From positions 2,046,001 to 2,110,000 of the forward strand of contig OZ218962.1 in NCBI GenBank assembly GCA_965112735.1: 64,000 nucleotides of DNA. The letters run 5' to 3'. Below the pieces are notes generated by a model. That model saw only the letters and a list, made by a program, of their open reading frames with translations, searched no databases and was not told where the DNA came from. The DNA is from Phaeosaccion multiseriatum (Eukaryota > Ochrophyta, other classes). The stretch's first letter is position 1. Each line of letters starts with the position of its first letter. The translations under genes were made by a program, and so were the position numbers. This document shows positions 45,287-55,922 of this stretch, piece by piece.

Positions 45287-46941
45287 AGCGGGAAGGGGGG
45301 GAGGGAAAAGAGATAAGAACAGGAACGAATGTCCGCAGGGGGTGCAGGCACACACATGAGCCCCTCCCTCCCTCCCTCCCCCGCCCCTACCGTATCACCA
45401 ACTCACCCATCTGACTCTGTAGCGCCTTGTCCCCCTCCGTGGCAGCAAACAGCTCTCCCACTTTGTCCAAGTCGTCCATCCTCAAGGCCACTCTCAGCGC
45501 ATCTGTGGTCATGCCCTGCTGCCGGTACAGCTCGAACGCCGTCAGGAGCATCTCGGACAGGTCCTCGGGGTCCGTGTTGTAATTCGCCATTCGCAGCTGC
45601 CATTTGTTGGTTGCCATTTCATGTATGCATTTTTGGGGAAGACCGGGAAGTGAGTGAGTGAGTGAGTGAGTGGGTGGGTGAGTGAGGTGAGAGGGTGACT
45701 GACTGAGTGCGTGAGTGAGTGAATGAGTGAGTGGATGAGTGAGTGGGTGTGTGGATGAGTGAGTGAGTGAGTGAGTAGGTGAGGTGAGAGGACGGGGGTA
45801 TGTGGTTCACACCGACTCCTTACTCACCAGGTAAAGGCACACCCTCTCGTAGTTGCTCTTGTCCAGGCTCTTCCTCTTCCCCTCCCCCTCCTCTGCCTCC
45901 TCCTGCTTGTTCACCTCCGTCAGCAGCCTCGACAGCTGCTGTACCTCAACCAGCAGATCAACGGCTTCCGCTTCGGCATTATGCTGCAAGTGAAACGGCA
46001 CAATCTCGTCCACAAGCTCCATAATGTCGCTCATATCGACTTTCCCTCCTCCTCCTCCTCCTTCTCCAGCCCCTTCCACCTCCATGCCCCCCTCTTTGCC
46101 CTCCCCCCCTTTCTCCTGCTCCTCCTCGGCAGCGATTTTGTTGTTTCGCTCGGCGTACTCCCGGCCAATCTCCCCGGCAAGTGCCCTCAAGTACTCGTGG
46201 CCCCACTCCCCGAGAGACTTGGTGTTGCCGAGGAGCTTAAACCGAAGAGATTCCCTCTCTCCCTCCTTGGCCATGGTCATGCTCAGCACCGAAAGGATGT
46301 CCGCCAGCAAGCTTTAGTGCGACACGCACACACACACACAGACACAAAAGAGTTTCAGTTACTTCAAGTTACGAAAAAGCGGTGCCCAACATCACCACCT
46401 TCACCACCACCAATACCAACACACCCTCCCTCCCTCCCCTCCCTCTCCCTCCCTCCTCCCCTCCCCTCCCCTCCCCTCCCCTCCCCTCCCCTCCCTCCTA
46501 CTCACAGCTTGTTGACTCCCCCCGCTTTGTACTCCGTGTACACCTGCTTGAGAGTCTCGTAGTGAGGCCTCAGGAACTTGAGTGGCATGGGTACCGAGGT
46601 CATGGAAGTTGTTGCGGTGCGGATTTCCAGGCTGAGGTGGTCCAGAGCCATCTTTTGGATGCCCTGTTGGTGTTGTTGTTCATGTGTTTGGTTTGTTGGC
46701 GGTGGGGGCCGAGGGGTGGGAGGGGGGAGGGAGAAAGCGAAGGCCGAAGGGATGGGACGAAGGGAGGGAGGGAGGGAGCGTGGGGGGGAGGGAGAGAGGA
46801 GGGTAGGGGGAGGAGGGGGGAGGGAGGGAGGGAACAATGGGTAGAGGGGCGGGTGGCGGTTTCAGCTACGATGGACCGGTCGTAAAGTGTTAAACATGTT
46901 CTCTCCCCTCTATGGGTCATTTCACACACGCACACACGCAC

Positions 46942-46993
<52 letters not shown>

Positions 46994-47986
46994 GCACGGA
47001 TGCGCATACGCTGGTGATACGCACCTCATCTGAGTCGCTGGTCCTTGTGACGGCCAGGTCAAGCCCCTCCTTGAGGGCCCTGAGGAGGGGGAAGGGGAAG
47101 GGGAAGGGGAAGGAGGAGGGGAGGGTCAGTGAAGTGAGGAGGGAGGGACGCAAAGTCACAGGCACAGGCCCACACCGTGGACAGGGAGGGAGGGAGGGGG
47201 GGGGGGGCACGGGGCGAACTGATCTGCACATATATATATATATTGTAAGTACATATATACCTGCCCTGCCCATATGCCTGCGTACGCGTCTGCATGATTG
47301 CAACTCACTTGTGCTCCTCGGTGAGCTCGTCGGGGTCCTCCAGCAGCTTGCCGTCCTTGCCGAACTTGCCCTTCTGTTGGTGTGTGTGTATGTGTATGTG
47401 TGTGTGTGTGTGTGTGTGGGTGGGTGGGTGGGTGTGCAGGAAGCGATGATGGGGGACAGTTACGTACACCACACAGTCACACAGTCACAGACACGGGGCA
47501 GGTAGGCAGCACCAATTTGTAGTCAGCGTTTGAGGTCCAGCAGAGACACGTGGGTGTATTGGCGGTTAGGTTTGTAATTAACTGCTTATACTTTGTGTGT
47601 GTCTTGTAACTGTTGTAACTGTTGTAACTGTTGTGTGTACTTGCCTTGGTCTTGTCCTCGGGCATTTTGGTGCCATGGGGGTCTTTGGGCACTTCCTTGT
47701 CTTTGTCTTTGTTATCCTTGGGGTCCTTAGAAGGAACCTGAGGGTGGGTGGGGGGGGGGGGGGTAGAGAGAGAGGAAGGGAGGGAGGGGTGGGGTGAGAG
47801 AATGAGAGGCGAGGGATAAACAACAGAGGGGGAGAGGGGCAGAGAGGGATAGAGATACAGACGCGAGAGAGAGAGAGGGAAGGGGAGTGAGGTAAGAGAG
47901 GAAGTGAGGGTGGGAGACGGGGAGAGACAGCAAATGACAGAGACGGCGCGGAGCCAGCGAGAGAGAGAGAGAGAGACAGAGAGAGA

Positions 47987-48032
<46 letters not shown>

Positions 48033-48115
48033 CAGAGAGAGAGCTTCGGTGCCACACGAGAATGCCCAGTACCTACCTTCAGGGCCACGGCCTTTTCATC
48101 AGAAGGAGCCGCCAT
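39486..48115 (-). CDS. RPN1: 26S proteasome regulatory subunit RPN1 (PSMD2)
   Basis: Twenty-one exons give 966 aa. Exons: 48115-48077, 47737-47645, 47373-47309, 47079-47025, 46663-46506, 46311-45828, 45596-45407, 45210-45144, 44756-44641, 44268-44003, 43657-43532, 43189-43014, 42830-42695, 42220-42113, 41992-41864, 41616-41327, 41093-41027, 40743-40621, 40398-40330, 40041-39961, 39548-39486. All junctions keep phase. Family landmarks appear in order: [34 protein letters not shown], the alpha-helical PC repeats (such as [16 protein letters not shown] and [18 protein letters not shown]), FVRVGQ-type PVTVRVGQ, then [12 protein letters not shown] and the end [14 protein letters not shown]1 is the scaffold of the 19S base that docks ubiquitin receptors and Ubp6. 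Intron 2 appears to use a GC donor (AAG|GCAAGT). Confidence 0.96.
39804..39946. repeat. (GGA)n tract, about 47 units, in RPN1 intron 20
   Basis: Nearly perfect GAG/GGA trinucleotide run of about 140 bp, 14 bp inside the 5' end of the intron; the sense strand is (CTC)n. To its left (39600-39780) is a (GGTA)n region. Confidence 0.95.
42236..42592. repeat. (GGA)n-rich block in RPN1 intron 13
   Basis: About 350 bp of GGA/GGGGA with interruptions forms nearly the whole of intron 13 (42694-42221). The intron ends are capped by copies of the GTTGGTGATAC motif, in opposite orientations. Confidence 0.9.
42909..42987. repeat. (CAA)n tract in RPN1 intron 12
   Basis: About 22 CAA units followed by four CCACAA units, close to the 5' splice site on the sense strand, where it reads (GTT)n. 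Confidence 0.92.
43438..43516. repeat. (CA)n tract in RPN1 intron 11
   Basis: A CA dinucleotide run with CG-containing interruptions, between two copies of the exon 11 splice-donor segment. Confidence 0.9.
47958..48036. repeat. (GA)n tract in RPN1 intron 1
   Basis: About 80 bp of GA dinucleotides with a few CAGA and GGGA breaks. On the sense strand it is (CT)n. Confidence 0.9.
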
Positions 48116-49360
48116 TCTCTATCTCCCTCCTTCCTTCCTTCCTTCCTTCCTTTCTTTGCCCCCTCCCCCTGACTCCTCGGAGGTGCTTGCTTGCTCTGCG
48201 GTTGCTTTCTTCAGCGGACGATGGGAAGAAGAGCAGAGACGGGCAGGGAAGGAGAGAGGAAGGGGGGAGGTAGAGAGGGCGCTGAGGGTAAGAGGCGGGA
48301 GGAGTGGGAAAATGGGGGGGGGGGGCTGGGAGCTTGCGCTAGCACTTAGAGACGAGACAGCTGGGGGTGGACGAGTAAGTCGCGCCGGAGAGATGGGGCG
48401 AGGCCACAGGGATAGAGCATAAGCCGCAGGTCGTTGCTGCTCGATGTCCACCCACGCACGCACGCGCCAGGTCACATGCAGTCTACCGCTCTCCCCTGCT
48501 CTCTCACTGGCCTAGGTTGACCCTCCCCTGCAATCTCCTTCCTCTCCCCTCTCTCCGTCACCCGGACGGGCCGCGGAGTTGAGCAACTCGCTTCATCTTC
48601 CCCTTCTTCTCCATAATATTGCACACGATACTACCAAAGCCTCCTCGAAATCATAATGCCGCTAGTCGCAATAGCTCGTACAAGCAATGGTGGCACCAGT
48701 CAGTGCAGCAGTCGGTAGCCGAGCGAGACCCAATATTTTGGGATGGCGGCAGCAGTATCTGGACCACAAGCACTGCCGATCACGTAAGAGCGTCCAGGAA
48801 CGGGGCTGCACGGTCCTTCAATACAGCGGCTGCTCCCTGCTCCCAAGTGTTCCCTCCCTCTTTGCCGAGACGCTTCCCCTCTTTTTTGTCTCCGCCACCG
48901 TCTCTTCCAACCTCTCTCCCGCGTATGCCCACCCCCCTCATACAAGCAGAAGGATTCACGGGTCCACAATGGGTAGAGCAGCAGCTGCTGCTATGAATAA
49001 AGCTACAGCTACGCCTCTCTTGAGGGCGGGAGGTGGGGCAGAGAACATCAGCAGGTCAAAACGGCCTTACCCCCTCCGGGTGTATGCCCCACGACTCGAC
49101 TGCCTTCAGCACTTACCCTTCCCACTCTTATTCCTGTTCTCCCGACCAAGATGCCGCCTCTTATTTCTCTTACGACCTTCTATCGCTTGTAGACGGGGTC
49201 GAAAACGAGAGAAGAGCGAGTAAATTGCATCCCGACACCAAATACTATCGAGGAATTTCCCATTTGTTTTTGTTATCCCCATTTTTTGTTTTTCCCCTTC
49301 TCCGACCCTTTTCTTCCCCATAAGGGCTTGCTCTTCGTGGGGGTAATCGAGAGAGGCGAG
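48116..49360. promoter_or_regulatory. Divergent region between RPN1 and the bZIP gene
   Basis: About 1.2 kb between divergent start codons. Immediately upstream of RPN1 is a (TTCC)n tract at 48127-48150. From 48600 to 49323 several frames are open, including one beginning at an ATG at 49084 (MPHDSTAFSTYPSHSYSCSP) that reads like a Ser/Tyr-rich activation domain and could be an upstream bZIP exon. The acceptor CCCATAAG|GGC at 49322 supports upstream splicing, but I could not fix the donor. Confidence 0.4.
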
Positions 49361-50878
49361 ATGGAGGACGAAGCGGACACGGCAATGAGGGAGAGGAAGC
49401 AGCGGAGGTGAGGGTGCGCTCGAGGTGTTGGTCAAGCTTACAATATGTCCCCGCCCTTTTTCCCGCTTCGTCATCACCTCGCTACTGCGCCCCGACTCCC
49501 TTCTCTCTCATCCACTCTCCCCTCCTCTCCCTCTCCTTCTCCCTCCTCCAATCAGACTGGAGAAGAACCGAGAGTCCGCCCGCGAGTGCCGCCGCCGCAA
49601 GAAGGCGCACATCGAGGGGCTGGAGCGCAGCATGGCGGGGCTGGAGGCAGAAAACCTCCGGCTTAAGCTGCAGCTCAAGATCGGGGAGGAGGCGGAGGAC
49701 CAAGAGGAGGAGGTGGCCAATAGGTGGGTCTGTGGTGGGGTGGACGAGGGGCGGAGGGAGTGGTGGTGGTTGATGGGTGCGTGCCGCAAAGGGCTCTCAT
49801 CATGTTTGCTCATGGCAGTCGTTGTTTCTCATACGTGCGAAGGCTGAACACCACTTCGGGGCTAGACCCTCGTCCAGTTCCTCCTCATTCCTTTCTCCGT
49901 TGACCCCTCTTCCTCCTCCTCTTGCTTATGCCCGCAGCCTGAAGGACCGCCTCGACGAGCTCATTAGTCAAGGGGCCACGGAGGGGCAGATATCGCAAAC
50001 CATGCTCGAGCTGAAGGAGAAGTTTGCAGACTATGGTGAGAGGAACTATACTCTTGCTGCTGCTGTGCTGCTGCTGTGCTGCTGCTCCCCCTCGCCCTTG
50101 CTCTATGTCCCATGGCGTGCACGCGCCCCCCTCCAACCGCTTTCCTTTCCTCGGTGTGTCTTGTGTCCAAAGCAAAGCCTGGTTCGTTAAGAGGTATAGA
50201 CGGATACTGTACGTTTCCTCTGAATTCAGACGGGGAGGTCGGACTGGGAGGTAAAAGGTAAAAGGTAGTTCATCGGCTTCATTCCCTGTCTGTCTTCTCA
50301 GCCCCACCCTTGCCTGCCCCCCTCCCCCCCGCCCTCGTCTGCCCTGCCCATGTTCGTGCACTCCGTCCGGCCCTTCCTCCCTTCCCTCTGCCTGTCACAG
50401 GCAAGGATCGCACGAGCGCCACGGTGTACCATTTGGACGAACTTCAGCGCCTTCTCATGCCCACGGCGACCACGCACTGTACCCTGGCTGCCATACTGGA
50501 GAACGCCTCAAGGGCAGCTGTAGCAGTTACAGAGGCAGGGGCGGGGCATGCAGAGGGGCAAGCGGGACCCGGTAGCGTCGCGGTTGTGAAGGCAGAGGCC
50601 GTCGGAGGGGGGGGGCAAGGCTCGGCAGAAGGAGGCATCGTAGCTCACGCAACGATGGGGTCGGGTGGGGTGAGGGTGAAGGGGGAGGAGGCGGGGGGGG
50701 GAAGGGGCGGTGGAAAGATTGGGTCTTTGTGGGATGCCGTGGCTACGGAGCTTGGGGTGACGCTGGAGCAGCAGATGAAGCTCAAAGAGAGGAGCGACGT
50801 TGTCATGGTGAGAAGAGGGACGGAGACGCGTGCACACATCGTTTGCAGTACACACACGCGCACACACAGACACACACG

Positions 50879-50909
<31 letters not shown>

Positions 50910-52061
50910 GCGCGCGCACACACACAGACACACACACACACACACGCACACACAGACACACACACACACACACGCCCTTGTGGCTGACGGGCGCACGCAC
51001 GCACACACACACACGCGCGCACACAGACACACCCTTCTGTCTGCTCTGGAAGAGCGGAATCATCACACGTTTCTACCTACCCCACCCAGTGTAGCGCTCC
51101 AGGCTGAGCGTTCGCCCTTCCCCGCCCCTTGGCACTCTTTCTCTACGCGAGCCAGCCATCTGTGAATGTGTTCCTCATTGGTTTGATTCCTGGCTTTCCT
51201 ATTCGTCCACCACTGAACAGTATTTCCCACCCCTCCGTTGCCCCCCCCTCCTTCACCCATCACACCATCACACACCACTCACAACTGGCAAACTGATGAT
51301 GTCCCACAGGAGCTGTGTTCAGACCTGCGCGAGCTCATGGACTTGGTTACGCAGCTACGGGATAGGGTGACGCACCGCAGCGAGGGACTCGACGAAGAGC
51401 TCAGTCAGATACAGCGCATTCTCACACCTACCCAGAGCGCCAAGGTGAGAAGAGGGGTAATGGATGGTCCTACGTAAGGAGCGGGTTCCTTGTTGCGTAG
51501 GAATGCCCCCTCGGGTTGTTCTGCGAGAAGGGGGAAATTGAGTTTCAAGAGCAAAACGCCCGTCCGTGCGACTGAATTGAATCTTTCTTCGCCTTTTCTC
51601 CCTCCTCCCTCCCCTCCCTTGTGTTTTTCTCCTCGAGTCTTCTCTCCTCTCGTCTCCCTCCTTCCCTCCCTCCCTCCTTCCCGTGCTTGTCTTCTCGTGT
51701 GTCTATCCTGCTGCGTACTAATCATCATTAATCATCATCATCACATCAACTTACTGACTTGACTTACTTGCTCACTGACTTACTGGCTCGTTTGACTCTT
51801 GCTGCCCTGTACTGTCTTGTCTCTCTGTGTGTCTCTCTGTCTTCTCTCTCTCCCTCTTCTTCCTCTCTCCCTCTTCTCTTTTTCCCTGCTGACTCAAAGT
51901 TCGTGTTGTGGGTGAGCAAGAACCAAGCGTGTATGCACATGCTCAACAAGCTTTGGGAGTACACGTACGAAGAGAAGAAGAGCAAGCATGGGGACGAGGA
52001 CGACGAGGGCGAAGAGGAGCAGGAGGAGGAGGCTTCGGGTGGCCAGGTCAAGGGGGTGTAG
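49361..52061 (+). CDS. CREB-like bZIP transcription factor
   Basis: Six exons in phase (49361-49407, 49556-49723, 49938-50035, 50401-50807, 51310-51444, 51900-52061) give 338 aa from the ATG at 49361. The basic region [16 protein letters not shown] is almost the CREB/ATF sequence (invariant Asn and Arg present). It runs into a leucine zipper with leucines spaced by seven ([20 protein letters not shown]). A Gly/Ala-rich middle follows. The C-terminal module ([20 protein letters not shown]) resembles a conserved tail of stramenopile bZIPs and, distantly, the end of the plant TGA/DOG1 domain. The protein ends in an acidic tract. It should bind ACGT- or CRE-like DNA as a dimer in the nucleus. Extra N-terminal exons are likely, so the true start is uncertain. 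Confidence 0.87.
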
Positions 52062-52213
52062 CAACGTAGCAACTCACGATACGATACGATGTGGTATCGT
52101 AGTGACTGTGACCGTACACTCCCTTCGATGAGACCGGGAGGGAGCAGGGGGTGGAAGCAGTGTGCACAGCAGCGCACCGAGCACACCGATCCCCACCCCC
52201 CTTGGAGGGTTGG

Positions 52214-52280
<67 letters not shown>

Positions 52281-53267
52281 CACTCGCCGTGCTGTGACTC
52301 TTTTCACTGTGGCTCGCTGACCATCTGAGCGTCCAAAGATCCCAATATGACGAGAGAGGATGATCTCCTCTCTACAACGCTGTGCCCGACGGGGGACAGA
52401 TGATGGGAGGGAGGGAGGGAGAGAGAGGAAGGCGTCTGCTGGAGGGAAGGGTGGTGCATCACAGCGGGTCTTCTGCCTACGTTTGGGTGTCCAGTGCGGT
52501 TGTTGTTTGGTGGGGTACCCTTCCGCTTCCGCCACCCCCCTTCGGACGCCTGCGGGACGGAGTTCCAGGTGCACATGCAAGGCAGCAGGCGGCTAAGCCC
52601 ATATGATGGTGCATGCTGGCCCGTATGACCGGGCATGCGGAGCTGCTGCTCGCTGGCATTGGATGCTGGCATTCCTCTCTCTTTGGGCCCTCCTTCTGGT
52701 CTGCCAGGCAAGGGGTATATCAAGCAAGAGCAGGGAATTCTTACTCTGGCATACACCTTCAGGCTGTGCAGGAAGCTTCCCACGACCAAACTAGGCCAAA
52801 GAGATGTGCAAAGAAGGGAGAGGCAGTACGGAACCATCGGGGTTGGGTTTGGACCAGCTGTGTGCTGTGTGCCTTTGCCAAGACACATGGCACCACCGTG
52901 AGTGAGTAGTCTCTGACGATGCTCTTGTCAAGCGGGGGTTGCTGAGCGTCTATGGTGAGGTGCTCAAGGCCGTTGTCCCGTTGTCCCCCTTGACAGGACT
53001 ATAGCCCTATCTGAGGGATGGACGAGAGGTGGAGGGGAAGGTTTAAGGGGGGGGGGCACATCAATGGATGGTGAGAAAGGTGCCCGGCGAAGTGGCAAGA
53101 CAAGTAAGGCGAACAGCATCGAGGCTCATCGCTTCTCTTTGCCTTCCTTGCATCCTTTTCTTTTACGACGGCACGGGCGTCTTTCTCTCCCATGTTGACG
53201 CCGATTTCCCTCAGCCATGTCAGAACAAAACCAAAAACTACTTTTTTTATTTTACTCTGAGTTACGC
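52062..53267. other. Intergenic region with a (CT)n tract
   Basis: A (CT)n microsatellite spans about 52218-52278. The interval 52560-52910 is unique sequence with several short open frames but no recognisable domain. A G tract occurs at 53046. I see no gene I can support here. Confidence 0.4.
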
Positions 53268-53512
53268 ATCGGCCCCCCGCGGGGCTTCTCGGGCTCCGGG
53301 CTTCTAGGCCATAGCCCCCTCCAGGCTTCGGGCTTCTGGCCGCAGGGCAGAGGTCTGGGCTTCGGGCTTCTCAGGCTGGGAAAAAAAATGGGAGACTTGG
53401 GCTTCTCGCTACTTTCCTGCAGGCTTCTGGCCGCAGGCCAGCCCCGGGCTTCTTGGGCAGGCCGCCTCAGGCTTCTGCTTATCGGGGGGCCGAGAAGCCC
53501 GGGGGGCGAACT
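53268..53512. repeat. GGGCTTCT array with inverted ends
   Basis: About twelve degenerate copies of GGGCTTCT (often GGGCTTCTSGG). The left end begins CGGCCCCCCGCGGGGCTTCT and the right end reads GGGGGGCCGAGAAGCCCGGG, so the two ends can pair. It lies about 90 bp beyond the tail of the retroelement. Confidence 0.7.
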
Positions 53513-53602
53513 TTATTGACTTAATAGGAATCACCTAAGAAACTGAAAGTGTGAAAGTGTGTGAGTGTGTGTGTGTGTGAGTGCAGGTGTTTATATATAC
53601 AC

Positions 53603-53645
53603 TATTACACCCTTAAGTGCCATCTATGATTGTCTAAAAGTAATG
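53603..53645 (-). mobile_element. 3' tail of the retroelement
   Basis: This block, read on the minus strand as CATTACTTTTAGACAATCAT followed by AGATGGCACTTAAGGGTGTA, starts 20 bp after the retroelement stop codon and ends in TAATAGTGTATATATA. The same block recurs at 30059-30110 and 63762-63810, so it marks the element's terminus. Confidence 0.72.
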
Positions 53646-53664
53646 CCTCACCGCCCCGGGGAAC

Positions 53665-55563
53665 TTAGTCCCCGAGGTCGTATCCCTCCGATGCGTTAGT
53701 TCTCCCGATTGGCATAAAGTTGATGCCAGCCAGGATCCTATGGCGAATCGATCTTTCGTATCGAGCCCGCTGGAGCGCAACGGCTAGACGCCGCCGAATG
53801 ACGCAAACAGCCCGCGCATAAGCTCTCATGTCCAGATGTTCGTGCCCCCCAGCCATGTGGGTGGCGAGTGTTTTGATAAACATCTGTGCTGACGGACCAA
53901 ATGCGCCTTGCTGCTCCATCCCAAAAGGGACGAGATGATACCTCGTTGGGTCATAGTGGATGTCTCCACCCTGGCCCTCCATGCCTCCATGTGGCACACC
54001 ATACCTGGTGCGCTTGGTTGCTTCAGCCTTCTTGGCTGCCGCGAGTGCCTCCTTCGATGCCTTGGCCCGGTTGGTGGTGTTGGTGGCATCCGTGAGCGTG
54101 ATGTCGATCATGAGGGACTTGTGGCCATCCCCATATTCATGGTCGGATGGAAGCTCAAACATCCTGGGGGGAGTCACGATGTCCATCTCCATCTGCTTGG
54201 CCACGTGGGCGTCACCCCTCACGGCGTTGCTCCCCCCTCTCCCTCGTCGCGGGGTGACCGTTGTTGCCCTCATGAAGAAGGGGAAGCTGGTGTTCTGGAC
54301 TATCCCTCTGCCCAGGCCCTCGCTCTTCAGCAGGGCGACAAGTGCCTTCTGCACAGCGTCGTGTTGGGGTGTGCTGAGCCCCGTCTTCGTGCAGGTGATG
54401 ATGTGTCCCTCCGTCAGCGCCTTGCCAGGGCACTTATGACAGTCCTTGCTGTAGGTGGGGTCGATGCCAAGTCTTCGCCGAATGGCACTCTTGTGCTCGG
54501 CGTCCGTGAGGTGGAGTGCTCCCCCTGCCTTCTTGGTCGGCTGAAGATGGAGCCACGCACCAGCACCCTTCACGCTGTGGCTGAGGGCTCTGGCCAGGCA
54601 CTTCTCCCGTTGGTCTTGCTGTGGAATGGCTTTCAGGCGTTCCAAGAAGTCTGCCCTCGCCTTCGACGTGAGGAGCTTGGTATAGCGCTTCTGGGCGCCT
54701 CGCCTCTCTCCGTGTCGGCTGTGTGGAATGGAGGGTCCTCCCTCGTCCAACATCTTGGTTTCCTCTGTCCGCCAGCGTGGCCGGCCGCCCTCATCATCGT
54801 CATCACCACCGCCTGGTTCCACGTCATGCTCACCCTCTGGGGCTTCGTCACTTCCACCATCTGGGTCTTCGTCACTTTCACCCTGTGGGTCTTCGTCACT
54901 CCCCCCCCCTGGGTCTGTCTCGCTATCAGAGGTTGGTCCATCTGCGGTCCCCTGCTGCCCTGCAGCCGCATCGCACCCTTCCGCACCCACCCCAGGGTGT
55001 ATCACTTCGGCCCCAACATCATCCTCTTCGCCTAAGTCTGCTCCTTCACCCCTAGATTGTGTCTCGCCCCCCCCGGGGGCATCACTCGCAGCCGGCTGGT
55101 CCCCTCTGCCACCGACAGGTGTGTGCCCTTCATGCTCTGGGGTCTCGTCTCTCTCCGGGAAGAGCGTGGTGATCAGCCATGGCTCTCTCCATCTGTTGTC
55201 GCTGAGGTGGGAGATGATTGGCGCCGCGCTGTACAGGGATGCTGTGATTGCCCATGGGGGGAGGTCACAGTATGTGGGCCCGAGCGCCCCTCGCAGCAAG
55301 CCTCCCCCCTTGGGGAGGAGAAGGGCCTCCGGTCTGCTGATGTGGCCGTGGGCGAGCAACACAGCCCATCCTCGCGGGAGGGACTTGAGGAAGCGCTCCT
55401 GTTGGCTGAGAGCACCTTGGGCTGCGCGGCTGCGTCTGCCTTGGGCGCGCTGGGGAGTTGGTAAAGACACGTGCTGCGGTGTGAATGACACGGATATGGT
55501 AGCCGTTGGGGCACTGGACTGGACGGCACTGGACCCAACGGCTACCATATCCGTGTCATTCAC
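53665..55563 (-). CDS. C-terminal part of a non-LTR retroelement protein (RLE-type nuclease region)
   Basis: An open frame of 632 codons without a reverse transcriptase motif, so it looks 5'-truncated. The N-terminal third is low complexity, with an acidic tandem repeat (SDEDPDGG-like, about five copies). Then come a segment with CHKCPGKALTEGHIITC, a C-x2-C-x8-H-x4-C zinc knuckle, and a region with MDIVTPP ... LMIDITLTDA ... K-x-tyrosine, resembling the PD-(D/E)xK endonuclease of R2/NeSL/CRE-type retroelements, which follows such a knuckle at the protein end. The C-terminal ~120 residues are Arg-rich. The first possible start codons (GTG) lie inside a long palindrome. A second, damaged copy of the middle part is at 63832-64000. 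A host gene captured from an element is an alternative. Confidence 0.6.
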   Translation of the reverse strand: MNDTDMVAVGSSAVQSSAPTATISVSFTPQHVSLPTPQRAQGRRSRAAQGALSQQERFLKSLPRGWAVLLAHGHISRPEALLLPKGGGLLRGALGPTYCDLPPWAITASLYSAAPIISHLSDNRWREPWLITTLFPERDETPEHEGHTPVGGRGDQPAASDAPGGGETQSRGEGADLGEEDDVGAEVIHPGVGAEGCDAAAGQQGTADGPTSDSETDPGGGSDEDPQGESDEDPDGGSDEAPEGEHDVEPGGGDDDDEGGRPRWRTEETKMLDEGGPSIPHSRHGERRGAQKRYTKLLTSKARADFLERLKAIPQQDQREKCLARALSHSVKGAGAWLHLQPTKKAGGALHLTDAEHKSAIRRRLGIDPTYSKDCHKCPGKALTEGHIITCTKTGLSTPQHDAVQKALVALLKSEGLGRGIVQNTSFPFFMRATTVTPRRGRGGSNAVRGDAHVAKQMEMDIVTPPRMFELPSDHEYGDGHKSLMIDITLTDATNTTNRAKASKEALAAAKKAEATKRTRYGVPHGGMEGQGGDIHYDPTRYHLVPFGMEQQGAFGPSAQMFIKTLATHMAGGHEHLDMRAYARAVCVIRRRLAVALQRARYERSIRHRILAGINFMPIGRTNASEGYDLGD

Positions 55564-55615
55564 ACCGCAGCACGTGTCTTTACCAACTCCCCAGCGCGCC
55601 CAAGGCAGACGCAGC
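55429..55615. repeat. Perfect inverted repeat, 82-bp arms, 23-bp spacer
   Basis: Arm 1 is 55429-55510 (starts GCTGCGTCTGCCTTGGGCGC, ends TATGGTAGCCGTTGGG). Arm 2 is 55534-55615, its exact reverse complement. The spacer is 55511-55533 and itself carries two GCACTGGA copies. The retroelement reading frame begins inside this hairpin. Confidence 0.97.
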
Positions 55616-55922
55616 AGGTGTCGAAGCCCGGGGAGATTGACTGGGGTGTGTGAGCTTGGGGGGCCATACGCAAGCTAATCGCCATCTGTGAAGAAATGCA
55701 CCAACATGGGGGGGTGGGGTGTTTTGTGTTTGTGTGTTTATGTTTTATGGGATCGAGCACAATGTCTCTCCCTACTCAAGACGTAAATGCCTTCGGTTCA
55801 TGAAGCTTCTTCGAATGTTAAATGTGGAGTAGGCCGGTAGCTTGCTATCGGTCTCCGTAGGATATTGCTTTCGACGAAAACGTCGGAAGAATATACCCCC
55901 AGTTTGGTGAAAGGGGAAAAGG
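55616..55922. other. Short spacer before the large membrane protein gene
   Basis: Unique sequence between the palindrome and the ATG at 55923. From about 55780 it is AT-richer and has the character of a promoter or leader, but no defined element is visible. Confidence 0.35.

Noticed and set aside
47007-47020. Additional dispersed-motif copy at the RPN1 intron 4 donor
   Set aside because: GTATCACCAGCG shares only about ten bases and has the wrong orientation for the proposed rule, so it is probably chance.
52603-52909. Overlapping short plus-strand frames at 52.6-52.9 kb
   Set aside because: Three frames are open together over the same unique sequence with no domain, so none is supported.
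53908-55678. Long plus-strand frames opposite the retroelement
   Set aside because: Shadows of the minus-strand coding sequence; the conserved zinc-knuckle and nuclease-like pattern exist only on the minus strand.
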